A DNA stretch of 39,373 bases. Origin: Betaproteobacteria bacterium. GTDB taxonomy: Bacteria; Pseudomonadota; Gammaproteobacteria; Burkholderiales; Burkholderiaceae_C. The DNA is taken from NCBI GenBank assembly GCA_025358155.1, contig JANYKR010000254.1, positions 1-39,373 of the forward strand. The letters run 5' to 3'. The position numbers and the translations under genes are program-made. The notes beneath the pieces are model-generated. The model had not been told where the DNA came from, ran no database searches, and was given only the letters and a program-made list of their open reading frames with translations. Of this stretch, positions 1 to 9,469 are shown piece by piece. Numbering within the stretch: position 1 is the stretch's first letter; each line of letters opens with the position of its first letter.

Positions 1-2
1 CG

Positions 3-2141
3 CTGAGCAACGCGCTGACCAGCGGTCGGCTGCACCATGCCTACTTGTTTACCGGCACCCGGGGCATTGGCAAGACCACCGTCAGCCGCATCCTGGCCAA
101 GAGCCTCAACTGCACCGGGCCAGACGGCACGGGCGGCATCACGGCTCACCCGTGCGGCGTCTGCCAGGCCTGTACCGAGATCGATGCCGACCGCTACATC
201 GACTACTTCGAGATGGACGCCGCCAGCAACGGCGGCAAGGACGAGATCCGCGACCTGATCGAGCGCGCCGCCTACAAGCCCAGCGTCGGCCGCTTCAAAG
301 TCTTCATGATCGACGAGGCCCACCAGCTCAGCAAGGATGCCTTCAATGCCTTGCTCAAGACGTTGGAGGAGCCGCCCGACTACCTGAAATTTGTGCTCGC
401 CACCACCGACCCCGAGAAGATGCTGCCCACGGTGCTGAGCCGCTGCCTGCAGTTCAACCTGCGGCCGATGGCGCCCGAGACCGTGCAGCAGCACTTGCAG
501 CAGGTGTTGCAGGCCGAGGGTGTGGCGGCTGACACCGGCGCGCTGCGCCTGTTGTCACGCGCGGCGCGCGGCTCGATGCGCGACGCGCTGTCACTCACTG
601 ATCAAGCGATTGCCTTTGGCGCCGGCAGCCTGGAAGAGTCGGGCGTGCGCAGCATGCTGGGCACGGTTGACCGCTCGCACGCCAGTGCGCTGGTTGGCGC
701 ATTGGCCCGCCGCGCCGGCCCGGCCGTGTTGGCTACGGTGCAGGCTTTGCGCGAGTTGGGCCTCTCAGCTGCCGGCACGCTCGAAGAGATGGCCGCGCTG
801 CTGCAGCAGATGGCGGTGGAGCAGGCCGTACCGGGTGCACTGGACGACACCGATCCGGACACCGGCAATGCCCGGGCGCTGGCGGCTGAGCTGCCACCTG
901 ACGAAACCCAGCTGCTCTACAGCATCGTGGTGCACGGCCGGGCCGAGCTCAACCTGTTGGCGGATGAATACGCCGCGCTGACGATGGTGCTGTTGCGCCT
1001 GTTGGCGTTTGTGCCGGCTGGCGCAGCGCCGGCAGCGGCCGGTGCGGCGCGTGCCGCGCCTCTGGTGGCCGCAGCGCGAGAGGCCCGCAGTTCGGCACCG
1101 GCGCGGCCGGTCGCTGCGATGTTGCCGCCCGAGCTGCAAGCACCCGTGGTGCGAGCGTCCGCGGTGCAAGTGTCCGCGGTACAAGTGTCCGCAGTGCAAG
1201 CGCCTGTCGTGCAGTCTCCCATGCTGCAAGCGCCCACCCGGCATCCATCCGGCAACCCAGCGCCGGCTTCACAAGCCGGGCCCTTGCCGGCAAGTGCGGC
1301 AGCGGGGGTCTTGCCGGCGGCCCAGGTGTCGGCAGCTGTCGGCCCAAGGCCGTCAGCGCCGCCCAGCCCAGACCTGCCGATGGCGTCTGAGGCTGCGCCG
1401 CTGGCCCTGGCGCCAGTCCTGGCGGCTTGTCATGCCGATCCCGGCGCTCGCCTCGACGTGCCCGCTACCGCCCTCAGTGCCCGTGAGCCGCCGCCCTGGG
1501 TAGACGCCGCTTTGCCTGACGAGGAGGGCTCCAGCAGCGCTGCCCCTGCAGGCGATGACGAAGCGCCGATGGTCCCACGCCCGCTGTCGGCGCCCACCCC
1601 CGTTGCCCCCATTTCATCAATTTCACCCATTTCCGAAGCACCCGCCAAGCCGCCGGGCGCCCAGCGCCCCGTGCCGCCGGCGCTGGTGCTCACCGTGCTC
1701 GGCGAGCAGTGGACAGCGCTGATCCGCCCCTTGATTGCCGCCGGCAGCGTGGCCGCCATGGTGCGAGAGCTGGCGTTGCAGGCGGGCTTGCTGGCGGTGC
1801 AGCCGGTGCCAGCGGCTGACGGCGGGGGCCGACGCTGGCAACTCTGCGTGGAGCGCGAAACCCTGCGTGCGCCCGCGTTGGCTACCAAACTCGCCGCTGC
1901 GCTCAGTGAGGCACTGGGCGAGCCGGTGCAGTTGTGGGTGCAGGCCGGCGTGCCGCAGGACTCCATCGCCCGGCGTGACACGCTGGCCCGCGAGGGTGCC
2001 CAACGTGACGCCGAACAAACCATCCAAAACGACCCGGCAGTGCAGGCGCTGCTGGCCCAGTTCCGCACCGCCCGTATCGTGCCGGGCTCGATCAAAGCCC
2101 TTCGCCCCAACTCCAACGAACCCAGGACACCCTCGCCATGA
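3..2141 (+). CDS. dnaX: DNA polymerase III subunit gamma/tau (5' end missing)
   Basis: This is the clamp-loader ATPase of DNA polymerase III, which loads the beta sliding clamp and links the polymerase cores. The reading frame is open from the first full codon, so the true start lies upstream of the window. The N-terminal AAA+ part shows the Walker A motif GTRGIGKTT at about 54-80, a zinc-binding cluster CGVCQAC at about 154-174, a Walker B/DEAH-like IDEAHQ at about 309-326 and an SRC sensor motif near 435. After about position 1015 the protein becomes a long Ala/Pro-rich linker with short repeats, then a folded tau-like C-terminal domain from about 1680. I see no A-rich slippery site of the E. 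coli A6G type, so a programmed gamma product is not evident. The stop overlaps the start of the ybaB gene by four bases. Confidence 0.96.
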   Translation: MSNALTSGRLHHAYLFTGTRGIGKTTVSRILAKSLNCTGPDGTGGITAHPCGVCQACTEIDADRYIDYFEMDAASNGGKDEIRDLIERAAYKPSVGRFKVFMIDEAHQLSKDAFNALLKTLEEPPDYLKFVLATTDPEKMLPTVLSRCLQFNLRPMAPETVQQHLQQVLQAEGVAADTGALRLLSRAARGSMRDALSLTDQAIAFGAGSLEESGVRSMLGTVDRSHASALVGALARRAGPAVLATVQALRELGLSAAGTLEEMAALLQQMAVEQAVPGALDDTDPDTGNARALAAELPPDETQLLYSIVVHGRAELNLLADEYAALTMVLLRLLAFVPAGAAPAAAGAARAAPLVAAAREARSSAPARPVAAMLPPELQAPVVRASAVQVSAVQVSAVQAPVVQSPMLQAPTRHPSGNPAPASQAGPLPASAAAGVLPAAQVSAAVGPRPSAPPSPDLPMASEAAPLALAPVLAACHADPGARLDVPATALSAREPPPWVDAALPDEEGSSSAAPAGDDEAPMVPRPLSAPTPVAPISSISPISEAPAKPPGAQRPVPPALVLTVLGEQWTALIRPLIAAGSVAAMVRELALQAGLLAVQPVPAADGGGRRWQLCVERETLRAPALATKLAAALSEALGEPVQLWVQAGVPQDSIARRDTLAREGAQRDAEQTIQNDPAVQALLAQFRTARIVPGSIKALRPNSNEPRTPSP
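1155..1214 (+). repeat. 15-bp tandem repeat in the dnaX linker
   Basis: Three near-identical 15-bp units start at 1155, 1170 and 1185, with degenerate copies at 1200 and 1215. Each encodes a five-residue unit of the form (A/V)SAVQ inside the low-complexity linker between the ATPase and tau parts. The repeat length is a multiple of three, so copy-number change would keep the frame. This looks like replication slippage in a region under weak constraint. Confidence 0.8.
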
Positions 2142-2464
2142 TGAAGAACCAACTCGCCGGCCTGATGAAACAAGCCCAGGCCATGCAGGACAACCTCAAG
2201 AAGGCGCAAGACGAGCTTGCCACCATCGAGGTCACCGGAGAGTCGGGTGCTGGCTTGGTCAAGGTGCAGATCACCTGCAAACACGACGTCAAGCGCGTCA
2301 CCATCGACCCCAGCCTGCTGACCGACGACAAGGACATGCTCGAAGACCTGGTGGCCGCCGCCTTCAACGACGCGGTGCGCCGCATCGAGAGCACGACCCA
2401 GGAGAAGATGGGCAAGCTGAGTGCCGGGATGCCGCAGATCCCCGGCATGAAATTCCCGTTCTGA
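2138..2464 (+). CDS. YbaB/EbfC family nucleoid-associated protein
   Basis: This small DNA-binding protein of 108 residues belongs to the YbaB/EbfC family, whose members form dimers that bind DNA and are nearly always encoded between dnaX and recR. The sequence opens with the typical amphipathic helix (residues 1-30, rich in Lys, Gln and Met), has a central beta region around [17 protein letters not shown], and ends with the Met/Pro/Gly-rich tail typical of the family. Its ATG overlaps the dnaX stop (ATGA); a second ATG follows directly at 2141. recR begins four bases after its stop, so dnaX-ybaB-recR is probably one transcript with translational coupling. Confidence 0.95.
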   Translation: MMKNQLAGLMKQAQAMQDNLKKAQDELATIEVTGESGAGLVKVQITCKHDVKRVTIDPSLLTDDKDMLEDLVAAAFNDAVRRIESTTQEKMGKLSAGMPQIPGMKFPF

Positions 2465-2468
2465 CGCG

Positions 2469-3074
2469 GTGGCCGAGCGCAGCCTCGAGGGCCTGATCGA
2501 CGCGTTGCGCCGCCTGCCGGGGGTCGGCGTCAAGTCGGCGCAACGCATGGCCTACCACTTGCTGCAGCATGACCGCGAGGGTGCGCAGCGGCTGGCGCTG
2601 GCGCTGCAGTCGGCAACCGAGGTGGTGCAGCACTGCGCCCGCTGCCATACCTTTACCGAGGCCGCTGTCTGCAGCACCTGCAGTGACGCAGCGCGTGATG
2701 CGCAGCAGTTGTTGGTGGTCGAGAGCCCGGCCGACCAGGCGGCAATGGAGCGCAGCGGCAGCTACCGAGGCCTGTACTTTGTGCTGATGGGCCGCCTTTC
2801 GCCGCTGGACGGCGTGGGCCTGGCCGACATCGGCGTGCATGCGCTGCTGGCCCGGGCCAACGATGGCCTGGTGCGGGAGGTGATCTTGGCGACCGGCTTT
2901 TCAGCCGAGGGCGAGGCCACCGCCCATGTGCTGGCGCAGGCCTTGCGAACCCTGCGCGGCGACGACGGTGAAGTTTTGACCGTCACCCGACTGGCGCGGG
3001 GTGTGCCGGTGGGCAGCGAGCTGGAGTACGTTGACTTGTCAACCCTGGCGCACGCCCTCAGCGACCGGCGCTGA
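2469..3074 (+). CDS. recR: Recombination mediator protein RecR
   Basis: RecR works with RecF and RecO to load RecA on gapped DNA. At 201 residues the length is normal for the family. An N-terminal helix-hairpin-helix ([16 protein letters not shown], residues 13-28) is followed by a four-cysteine zinc finger (C56, C59, C68, C71) and a Toprim domain starting at about residue 78 with LLVVESPAD. The start is GTG at 2469, four bases after the ybaB stop; no earlier in-frame start fits the family N-terminus. The gene ends 51 bp before a convergent lytic transglycosylase gene. A GC-rich inverted repeat near 3090-3110 lies in that gap but has no T-run. Confidence 0.96.
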   Translation: MAERSLEGLIDALRRLPGVGVKSAQRMAYHLLQHDREGAQRLALALQSATEVVQHCARCHTFTEAAVCSTCSDAARDAQQLLVVESPADQAAMERSGSYRGLYFVLMGRLSPLDGVGLADIGVHALLARANDGLVREVILATGFSAEGEATAHVLAQALRTLRGDDGEVLTVTRLARGVPVGSELEYVDLSTLAHALSDRR

Positions 3075-3125
3075 TGCGTTGAAGGTGTAGGACGGCCGTC
3101 GACCGGCCGCCGCCCATCCCGCCAC

Positions 3126-4760
3126 TCAGTTCTGCGTCACCCGAGTGCGCGCTGTCGGCCCGGGCCGGCTGATGCGTTTGACGCTGCCGCCCTTGCGGCT
3201 GTCCTTGGCGGTGGCCACGCGCACCGTGGCCGGGGTGGGCCGTTGGGCCAGCATCACCTGCACCGACTGACCCGGCTTGAAACTCGCCGCAGCGCTGGTG
3301 TTGTTCCAAGCGGCCACTTGGGCCGGGCTTACGCGGTAGCGCAGCGCCACGGCATGCACGCTGTCGCCCTTCTTGCCGGCCTTGAAGCTGACGCGCCGCA
3401 GCGGCGGCAGATCCGGTGCCAACGCCAGCATCGCATGCTCGGCAATGTGCTCGGCCACGTCGGCGGTGAACTGGGCACTGCGTGGCACCAACAGTGTCGA
3501 GCCGGCCTTGACCAGCATGCCCTTGGGGATACTGTTGAACTCACGCAGCTGCACCTCAGGCATGCCCAGCAGCCGCGCCACCTCGGCCGGCTTCATGGTG
3601 CGCGGTGCCACCCAGGCGGTCCAGCTGGCCTGGGTGCCCCGGTGCTGGCCCAGCGCATGGACAAACTGCGCGGCGGCCTCAAACGGCAGCAAGACCTGGG
3701 GCGTGCCGGCGGCCAGGATCACCGGCTTGTTCATCTGGGGGTTGAGTTGCTTGAACTCGTCCAGCGGCAGGCCAGCCAGGCGGGCGGCCAGGTCGATGTC
3801 GATGTCGCGGTCGATCGCCACCGAAACAAAGTAGGGGTGGTTGCCGAGTGGCGGCAAGTTCAGTGCAAAGGCCTCGGGCCGCAACACGATGTTCTTGACC
3901 GCCTGCAACTTGGGCAGGTAGTTGCGGGTCTCGTCGGGCATCTTCAGGCTGGCGTAGTCGGTGGCCAGCCCGGCCTGCTGGTTGCGGGCGATGGCCCGCT
4001 GCACATTGCCCTGGCCCCAGTTGTAGGCCGCCAACGCGAGCTGCCAGTCGCCAAACATCGTGTGCAGCTTTTGCAGGTAGTCGAGTGCGGCGCGGGTCGA
4101 GGCCAGCACATCACGCCGGTCGTCACGGAAGATGTTTTGCTTGAGTGAAAAGTCGCGCCCGGTGGCCGGCACAAACTGCCACATGCCCGAGGCCTTGGCG
4201 GTGGACATGGCCTGCGGGTTGTAGGCGCTCTCGATAAAGGGCAGCAAGGCCAGCTCGGTGGGCATGCCGCGTTTGCTGACTTCTTCGACGGTGTGGTACA
4301 GGTAGCGTCCACCCCGCTCGGTCATGCGGGCCACGTAGTCGGGTTTGCCGGCGTACCACTGCTCCCACTTGCGCACCAGGTCATTGTCGAGCTCGGCCAT
4401 CGCCATGCCCAGGCGAACCCGGGCCCAGAGGTCGGTCAGGGCGGCGGCGGCATCCAGGTCGAGGCGGACCGTGGGTTGCAGCGGGTCGATGGCGATCAGC
4501 TTGGTGTCACTGCTGTCGGGCGCCTGGGCCTTCAGGCTGGTGGTGGGGGCCGCAACCAGCAAGGCTGCCGCTGCGGCCGCTGCGGCCGGCGCGGTTGCGG
4601 CGGCAGCGGGCGCTTCAGTCTGTGGCGCGGTGGTCTGGAGCGGGTTGCTGCCCGTGGGCGGAGTGGCGCAGGCGGCGAGCATGCTGCTGGCCATCAACAG
4701 GGCCCATCGCAGCAAGGGCGAGGCGGGCGAGAAAGCGGTGCGGGTCCGGGCAGGATTCAT
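3126..4760 (-). CDS. mltD: Membrane-bound lytic murein transglycosylase D-like lipoprotein with LysM domains
   Basis: This enzyme is predicted to cleave the MurNAc-GlcNAc bond of peptidoglycan with formation of an anhydro product, acting at the inner face of the outer membrane. From the ATG at 4760 it is 544 residues. A signal sequence ends in the lipobox LAAC (C31), followed by an Ala/Thr/Pro-rich linker to about residue 80. The SLT domain covers about residues 155-290, with the catalytic Glu in ALLPFIESAYNP (E177) and the motifs ASGMWQFVPATG and AAYNWGQGNV. Two LysM-like peptidoglycan-binding segments follow, at about residues 390-440 and 460-510. The start is chosen because its ATG overlaps the gloB stop (ATGA); an in-frame ATG six codons upstream (4778) is possible. 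It is the downstream gene of a gloB-mltD pair. Confidence 0.92.
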   Translation of the reverse strand: MNPARTRTAFSPASPLLRWALLMASSMLAACATPPTGSNPLQTTAPQTEAPAAAATAPAAAAAAAALLVAAPTTSLKAQAPDSSDTKLIAIDPLQPTVRLDLDAAAALTDLWARVRLGMAMAELDNDLVRKWEQWYAGKPDYVARMTERGGRYLYHTVEEVSKRGMPTELALLPFIESAYNPQAMSTAKASGMWQFVPATGRDFSLKQNIFRDDRRDVLASTRAALDYLQKLHTMFGDWQLALAAYNWGQGNVQRAIARNQQAGLATDYASLKMPDETRNYLPKLQAVKNIVLRPEAFALNLPPLGNHPYFVSVAIDRDIDIDLAARLAGLPLDEFKQLNPQMNKPVILAAGTPQVLLPFEAAAQFVHALGQHRGTQASWTAWVAPRTMKPAEVARLLGMPEVQLREFNSIPKGMLVKAGSTLLVPRSAQFTADVAEHIAEHAMLALAPDLPPLRRVSFKAGKKGDSVHAVALRYRVSPAQVAAWNNTSAAASFKPGQSVQVMLAQRPTPATVRVATAKDSRKGGSVKRISRPGPTARTRVTQN

Positions 4761-5563
4761 CTGAAGTTGTTCTTCCATTCGCGCAGCGCGCCCAGCACTG
4801 CGGCGCCACCAGAACCGCGCGCGCCTCGGGCCGAGGCGGCACGGATCACGGCGGCAGCATCGCAGCGCATGAAGGGGTTGATCGCGAGTTCATGCGCGAT
4901 GGACGAGGGCAGGGTCGGCAGGCCTTGCGCGCGCAGCTCGCGGCAGCGGACTATTGCCCCGCCGATCTCGGCGTTGTCCGGCTCTACCGCAGCGGCAAAG
5001 CGCAGGTTGGATTCGGTGTACTCGTGAGCGCAGCAAACCCTGGAGTCGCCCGGCAGCGCGGCCAGCCGGGACAGCGAGTGGTGCATTTGCGCCGGTGTGC
5101 CCTCGAACAAGCGGCCGCAGCCGGCCGAGAACAAGGTGTCGCCGCAAAACAGGAGGGGGCGGTCGTCGCCGGTCTGCTGCTGCGCGGCCGGCGCCGTCGG
5201 CGAGGACGCTGGGTGGAAGTAAGCGATGTGGCCTGCGGTGTGACCGGGCACATCGATCACCTCGAAATCCAGACCCAGCACGCTGATGCGCGCGCCGTCG
5301 TCCAGCGGCTCGAAGGGGGTGGGGATGTTTTCGTGGGCCGGGCCGTACACCGGGCCGGTCAGGCGGGAGCGCAAACCGGCCAGACCGCCGACATGGTCCG
5401 GGTGGTGGTGCGTCACTAGAATCGCGGCGAGTGTCAGGCCCTGGGCATCCAGCGCTTGCAGCACGGGCGCCGCATCGCCTGGATCGACCACGAGGGCTTG
5501 TTGGCCGTCGTGCAACATCCAGATGTAGTTGTCGGAAAAAGCGGGCAGGGCTACAAGTTTCAT
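4757..5563 (-). CDS. gloB: Hydroxyacylglutathione hydrolase (glyoxalase II)
   Basis: Glyoxalase II hydrolyses S-D-lactoylglutathione to D-lactate and glutathione, the second step of methylglyoxal detoxification. The 268-residue protein has the metallo-beta-lactamase fold with the binuclear metal motif THHHPDH at residues 51-57, further ligands in the segments PGHTAGH and CGDTLFSAGCGR, and the C-terminal substrate-binding part with CAHEYTESNLRFA and an N-R-x-C-like region. The order gloB, methyltransferase, rnhA matches the gloB-yafS-rnhA order in gammaproteobacteria. The start ATG overlaps that of the divergent methyltransferase gene. A strong promoter lies inside the methyltransferase coding sequence. 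Confidence 0.96.
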   Translation of the reverse strand: MKLVALPAFSDNYIWMLHDGQQALVVDPGDAAPVLQALDAQGLTLAAILVTHHHPDHVGGLAGLRSRLTGPVYGPAHENIPTPFEPLDDGARISVLGLDFEVIDVPGHTAGHIAYFHPASSPTAPAAQQQTGDDRPLLFCGDTLFSAGCGRLFEGTPAQMHHSLSRLAALPGDSRVCCAHEYTESNLRFAAAVEPDNAEIGGAIVRCRELRAQGLPTLPSSIAHELAINPFMRCDAAAVIRAASARGARGSGGAAVLGALREWKNNFR

Positions 5564-6404
5564 GATGCGGAATCCTTCGATTATAGAGTTGGCCCATTGG
5601 CTGCAAAGCCCGCCCGGACGCTACCTGCTGGCCTGGGAGCAGGCCCAGCTGGACCTGGCGGTGACTGACTTGTTCGGCTTTCACGCCTTGCAGCTCGGTT
5701 TGGGCGAACTGGAGGCCTTGCGCGCCAACCGCATGCCCCACCGTTGGGTGGCCAGCGATTCACTGCGCGAGCCAGAGCCCTTGCCTTTGCCCCCGGTGGA
5801 TGACGCGCTGGCCACCTTGCTGCCGATGCTGCCTGGCCATGCATTGCTGTGTGATTTTGATGCCCTGCCTTTGACCAACCAGTGCATGGACCTGGTGGTG
5901 CTGCCGCACACCCTGGAGTTGGCGCGTGACCCGCACGACACGCTGCGCGAGGTCGAGCGGGTGCTCAGACCCGACGGCCGGGTGGTGATCGTGGGCTTCA
6001 ATCCGGCCAGCCTGTGGGGGCTGCGCCAGCGCGCCGGACGGCTGCGCCAGCGCCTGGGCGGTGAGGGGCCGCTTTACCTGCCGAGCGCGGGTGACTTCAT
6101 CGGCTATGGTCGGGTGCGTGACTGGTTGCGGCTGCTGGGCTTTGAGGTGGAGCGCGGCCGATTCGGGCTGTGGTGTCCACCGTTCGGGTCGGAGCGCGGC
6201 CTGGCCCGCATGGCCTGGCTCGAGACTGCAGGTGCGCGGGGCTGGCCGGTGCTGGGCGCGGTCTACCTGATCGAGGCGGTCAAGCGGGTGCGGGGCATGC
6301 GCCTGGTGGGCCTGGAGCGCCGCCGCATCAGCACCACCCACGCCGCACCGGCGGTGGTGGCCCTCCGCCGTCAAAAATTGTTGAAACCTGAGAGTGAGCG
6401 CTGA
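5562..6404 (+). CDS. Class I SAM-dependent methyltransferase, YafS-like
   Basis: This is a predicted S-adenosylmethionine-dependent methyltransferase of about 280 residues; the substrate is unknown. The recognisable part is the methyltransferase-11 core: CDFDALPLTNQCMDLVVLPH (SAM motif II and the post-motif acidic region), then LREVERVLRPDGRVVIVGFNP (motif III), followed by a C-terminal segment with DFIGYGRVRDWLRLLGFEV. The N-terminal GxGxG-type motif is degenerate; in its place the sequence around residue 75 reads LPMLPGHALLCDFDA. The start is set at the ATG at 5562 (another ATG follows at 5565). It is divergent from gloB and one base upstream of rnhA, as in the E. coli gloB-yafS-rnhA locus. 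Confidence 0.85.
   Translation: MMRNPSIIELAHWLQSPPGRYLLAWEQAQLDLAVTDLFGFHALQLGLGELEALRANRMPHRWVASDSLREPEPLPLPPVDDALATLLPMLPGHALLCDFDALPLTNQCMDLVVLPHTLELARDPHDTLREVERVLRPDGRVVIVGFNPASLWGLRQRAGRLRQRLGGEGPLYLPSAGDFIGYGRVRDWLRLLGFEVERGRFGLWCPPFGSERGLARMAWLETAGARGWPVLGAVYLIEAVKRVRGMRLVGLERRRISTTHAAPAVVALRRQKLLKPESER
5580..5607 (-). promoter_or_regulatory. Predicted sigma70 promoter for gloB
   Basis: Read on the minus strand, a -35 box TTTGCA (5607-5602, four of six matches to TTGACA) is followed after a 16-bp spacer by a perfect -10 box TATAAT (5585-5580). Transcription would start near 5573, about ten bases before the gloB ATG, giving a very short leader that barely includes the AAGGA Shine-Dalgarno-like bases. 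The promoter lies within the first codons of the divergent methyltransferase gene. Confidence 0.6.
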
Positions 6405-6851
6405 ATGACCGAACCCGTGGTGATCTACACCGATGGCGCCTGCAAGGGCAATCCCGGCCCCGGCGGCTGGGGTGCCTGGCTGCGCTGGGGCGACCATCAA
6501 AAAGAGTTGTTCGGCGGTGAACCCCTGACCACCAACAACCGGATGGAGCTGACGGCGGTGATCGAGTCGCTGGCCTTGCTCAAGCGCCGCACGCAGGTGG
6601 CGATCTACACCGACAGCGAGTACGTCAAGAACGGCATCACCAGCTGGATTCACGGCTGGAAGAAGCGCGGCTGGCGCACCGCCGACAACAAGCCGGTCAA
6701 GAACATCGAGCTGTGGCAACGGCTCGACAGCTTGGTGGCCGAGCACGCCGTGGCCTGGCACTGGGTCAAGGGCCACTCGGGCGACCCGGGCAACGAGCGC
6801 GCCGATGCGCTGGCCAACTGCGGGGTGGAGTCGCTGCGCGGCAAGGTCTAG
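6405..6851 (+). CDS. rnhA: Ribonuclease HI
   Basis: RNase HI cleaves the RNA strand of RNA-DNA hybrids, removing primers and R-loops. The 148-residue protein has the full catalytic set: D10 in [15 protein letters not shown]48 in [13 protein letters not shown]70 in IYTDSEYV, and H124 and D134 in [18 protein letters not shown]. It begins directly after the methyltransferase stop (TGAATG), suggesting cotranscription and coupling. It ends 38 bp before the convergent moeA gene. Confidence 0.98.
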   Translation: MTEPVVIYTDGACKGNPGPGGWGAWLRWGDHQKELFGGEPLTTNNRMELTAVIESLALLKRRTQVAIYTDSEYVKNGITSWIHGWKKRGWRTADNKPVKNIELWQRLDSLVAEHAVAWHWVKGHSGDPGNERADALANCGVESLRGKV

Positions 6852-6889
6852 CGGCCGCCACAGCCGGGTGAGCAGGCGGACCGAGCCCG

Positions 6890-8212
6890 TCAAATCAACC
6901 CGTCGAACGGGATCACATCGACCAGCTCGCCCGCGGCCACATCGCCTTGGCCGTGGTGCAGCACCACCATGCCGTTGGCCTCGCTCATGCTGCGCAGGAT
7001 GCCCGAGCCTTGTGAACCTGTGATGCGCACCGTCTGGCGGCCGTCGGCAGCCACGCTGAGGATGCCGCGCTGGTATTCGGTGCGGCCGGGTTTTTTGCGC
7101 AACGCCGCCTCGCTGACGGCGCGCAGCAGCGGCAGCGGCTGGGGCGTGGCGCCGCTCATCGCCAGCAAGGCCTGGCGCACGAAGGCGTAGAAGGTCACCA
7201 TCACGGCGACCGGATTGCCGGGCAGGCCGAACAGCATCGCGGGCGGGTTGCCGGGCCCGGCGCCTGTTCCGTCGTCCGGTCGGGCGCCCGTTCGGGCACC
7301 GATGCGGCCAATCGCCATCGGCCGACCCGGCCGCATCGCGATCTTCCAGAACAGCACTTCGCCGAGTTCGGCCATGATGCGTTTGGTGTGGTCGGCCTCG
7401 CCGACGCTGACCCCGCCCGAGGTGATCACCGCATCAGCACAGGCGGCGGCCTGGCTGAAGGCTTGAGACAGCGCGGCCGGCTCGTCGCGCACCACGCCCA
7501 GGTCGATCACCTCGACCCCGAGTCGGGCCAACATGCCCCAGATCGTGTAGCGGTTGCTGTCGTAGACGCAGCCAGCCTCCAGCGGCTCGCCGATGGAGCG
7601 CAACTCGTCGCCGGTCGAGAAAAACGCCACCCGAAGGCGCCGAAACACCGGCACCTCAGCCTGCCCGAGCGAGGCCAGCAGCCCCAGGTCGGCCGGGGTG
7701 AGGATGCGGCCCGCCTGCAATGCCGGCTCGCCGAGTGCCAGGTCTTCGCCGGCCAGCCTGCGGTTGTCGCCTGCCCGCACCGTGCCGGGCGGGATGCGGA
7801 TGCGGCCATCGGCGTCACTGCGGGTGAACTCTTGCGGCACCACGGTGTCCAGCCCGGTCGGCATCACCGCTCCGGTCATGATGCGCACGCCCTGGCCGGG
7901 CAGCACCTGGCCGCTGAAGGGGCCGCCGGCAAAGGCGGTGCCGGCCACGCTGATCAACGTGTCGATGTCGGCCAGCAGGTCGGTCGAGCGCAGCGCGTAG
8001 CCGTCCATCGCCGAGTTGTCATGGGCCGGCACGGCAATCGGCGAGACCACGTCTTGCGCCAGCACCCGGCCCAGCGCGCTGCGCAGCGCCAGGCGCTCCA
8101 CCGCCTGCACCCGGGGCACCAGCCGCGAGATGAAGTCCTGGGCTTGCGCCACCGGCAGCAGGTTGGCGTCGTAACCGGGGATGCTGGCGGCGATGTCGGC
8201 AAGACTGGGCAT
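6890..8212 (-). CDS. moeA: Molybdopterin molybdotransferase MoeA (copy 1)
   Basis: MoeA inserts molybdate into adenylylated molybdopterin in molybdenum cofactor synthesis. The 440-residue protein shows the family landmarks in order: DNSAMDGYALR near residue 63, GAVMPTGLDTVVPQE, FSTGDEL, VYDSNRYTI, SGGVSVGEADHTK and GLPGNPVAVMVTF. Between MAIGRIG and the GLPGNP motif the loop is lengthened by a Gly/Ala/Arg-rich segment (ARTGARPDDGTGAGPGNPPA). It lies 48 bp downstream of moaA in the same direction, so moaA-moeA is probably an operon. A second moeA lies at 28247-29602. Confidence 0.95.
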   Translation of the reverse strand: MPSLADIAASIPGYDANLLPVAQAQDFISRLVPRVQAVERLALRSALGRVLAQDVVSPIAVPAHDNSAMDGYALRSTDLLADIDTLISVAGTAFAGGPFSGQVLPGQGVRIMTGAVMPTGLDTVVPQEFTRSDADGRIRIPPGTVRAGDNRRLAGEDLALGEPALQAGRILTPADLGLLASLGQAEVPVFRRLRVAFFSTGDELRSIGEPLEAGCVYDSNRYTIWGMLARLGVEVIDLGVVRDEPAALSQAFSQAAACADAVITSGGVSVGEADHTKRIMAELGEVLFWKIAMRPGRPMAIGRIGARTGARPDDGTGAGPGNPPAMLFGLPGNPVAVMVTFYAFVRQALLAMSGATPQPLPLLRAVSEAALRKKPGRTEYQRGILSVAADGRQTVRITGSQGSGILRSMSEANGMVVLHHGQGDVAAGELVDVIPFDGLI

Positions 8213-8260
8213 GGGATTTGTTTGTGGGCAGTGGGCAGAGCAGGGGCAGCGGGTGCGGGC

Positions 8261-9391
8261 TCAGCCGCCGATGTAGTGCATCTCGACCCGACGTTCGGCG
8301 CCAGCCGGGCCGGCTGCTGCCGGCAGGGCCGCGCGCAGTTCGGAGTAGCGGTCATCGCGTGCGCCCCACACACCGGCCAGCGCGCTGGTGATGTCGGCAT
8401 CACTCGCGCCGCCGCGCAGCAGGCTGCGTAAATCATGGCCGCGGCTGGCAAACAGGCACAGAAACAGCTTGCCCTCGGTCGACAGCCGGGCCCGGTTGCA
8501 GTCCTGGCAAAAGGCCCGGGTGACGCTGGAGATCAGGCCGATCTCGCCGCGGCCGTCGGCATAGCGCCAGCGCTCGGCGGTCTCGCCGGCCGCCGTCGGG
8601 TCGAGCTGCAACAGTGGCCATTCGGCCTGCAGCAAGGCCAGCACCTCGGCCGAGGGCAGCACCTGGTCCATGCGCCAGCCGTTGCTCGCCCCGACGTCCA
8701 TGTACTCGATGAAGCGCAGCACGATGCGGCCGTCGAAATGGTCGCGGAAGTAGCGCGCCATCGGCAGGATCTCCTGCGCGTTGACGCCGCGTTGCACCAC
8801 CATGTTGACCTTGATCGGCCCGAGGCCAGCGGCGTGCGCCGCCTCGATGCCGGCCAGCACATCGGCCACCGGGAAATCGACATCGTTCATACGCCGGAAC
8901 ACCGCGTCGTCGAGCCCGTCCAGGCTGACCGTGACCCGCTGCAGCCCGGCGGCCCGGAGTGAGGCGGCCTTGCGGGCCAGCACCGAGCCGTTGGTGGTCA
9001 GCGTGATGTCGAGCGCGTCGCCGTCGGGCGTGCGCAGCCCGGCCAGCAGGCCGATCAGCGACTCCAGCCCCTTGCGCAGCAAGGGCTCACCGCCGGTGAG
9101 GCGGATCTTTTGCACACCGTGAGCGACAAAAATCCGCGCCAGCCGGGTGATCTCCTCGAAGCTCAACAGCGAGGTCTGCGGCAGGAACACATAGTCCCGG
9201 TCGAAGACCTCCTTGGGCATGCAGTAGCTGCAGCGGAAGTTGCAGCGGTCGGTGACCGAGATTCGCAGGTCGCGCAGTGGCCGGCCCAGCCGGTCGGCCA
9301 GCAGGCCGGTGGCGGGGATGGCTTGTGCGGGGATGACCGGCACCGGTGCGGCGTAGCGCAAGTCGGCCAGCGGGATGATGGTTTCGCCCAT
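8261..9391 (-). CDS. moaA: GTP 3',8-cyclase MoaA
   Basis: MoaA is the radical-SAM enzyme that converts GTP to 3',8-cyclo-dihydro-GTP, the first step of molybdopterin synthesis. The N-terminal 4Fe-4S cluster motif CNFRCSYC gives C50, C54 and C57, followed by the SAM-binding [10 protein letters not shown]. The C-terminal cluster cysteines are in [21 protein letters not shown], and the protein ends with the essential Gly-Gly tail (YIGG). It has an N-terminal extension of about 30 residues before [18 protein letters not shown]. Length is 376 residues. moeA follows 48 bp downstream. Confidence 0.97.
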   Translation of the reverse strand: MGETIIPLADLRYAAPVPVIPAQAIPATGLLADRLGRPLRDLRISVTDRCNFRCSYCMPKEVFDRDYVFLPQTSLLSFEEITRLARIFVAHGVQKIRLTGGEPLLRKGLESLIGLLAGLRTPDGDALDITLTTNGSVLARKAASLRAAGLQRVTVSLDGLDDAVFRRMNDVDFPVADVLAGIEAAHAAGLGPIKVNMVVQRGVNAQEILPMARYFRDHFDGRIVLRFIEYMDVGASNGWRMDQVLPSAEVLALLQAEWPLLQLDPTAAGETAERWRYADGRGEIGLISSVTRAFCQDCNRARLSTEGKLFLCLFASRGHDLRSLLRGGASDADITSALAGVWGARDDRYSELRAALPAAAGPAGAERRVEMHYIGG

Positions 9392-9469
9392 GGGGCTGAT
9401 TGTGCCGTGCCCGCCATGCCCGGACTTGCGGCCGGCCCTGCCGGCCTGCCTTCCTGCCAGCCCGCAGAC

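Noticed and set aside
3-2141. Programmed -1 frameshift in dnaX producing gamma
   Set aside because: No A6G-type slippery heptamer or clear downstream stem was seen between the ATPase and tau parts.
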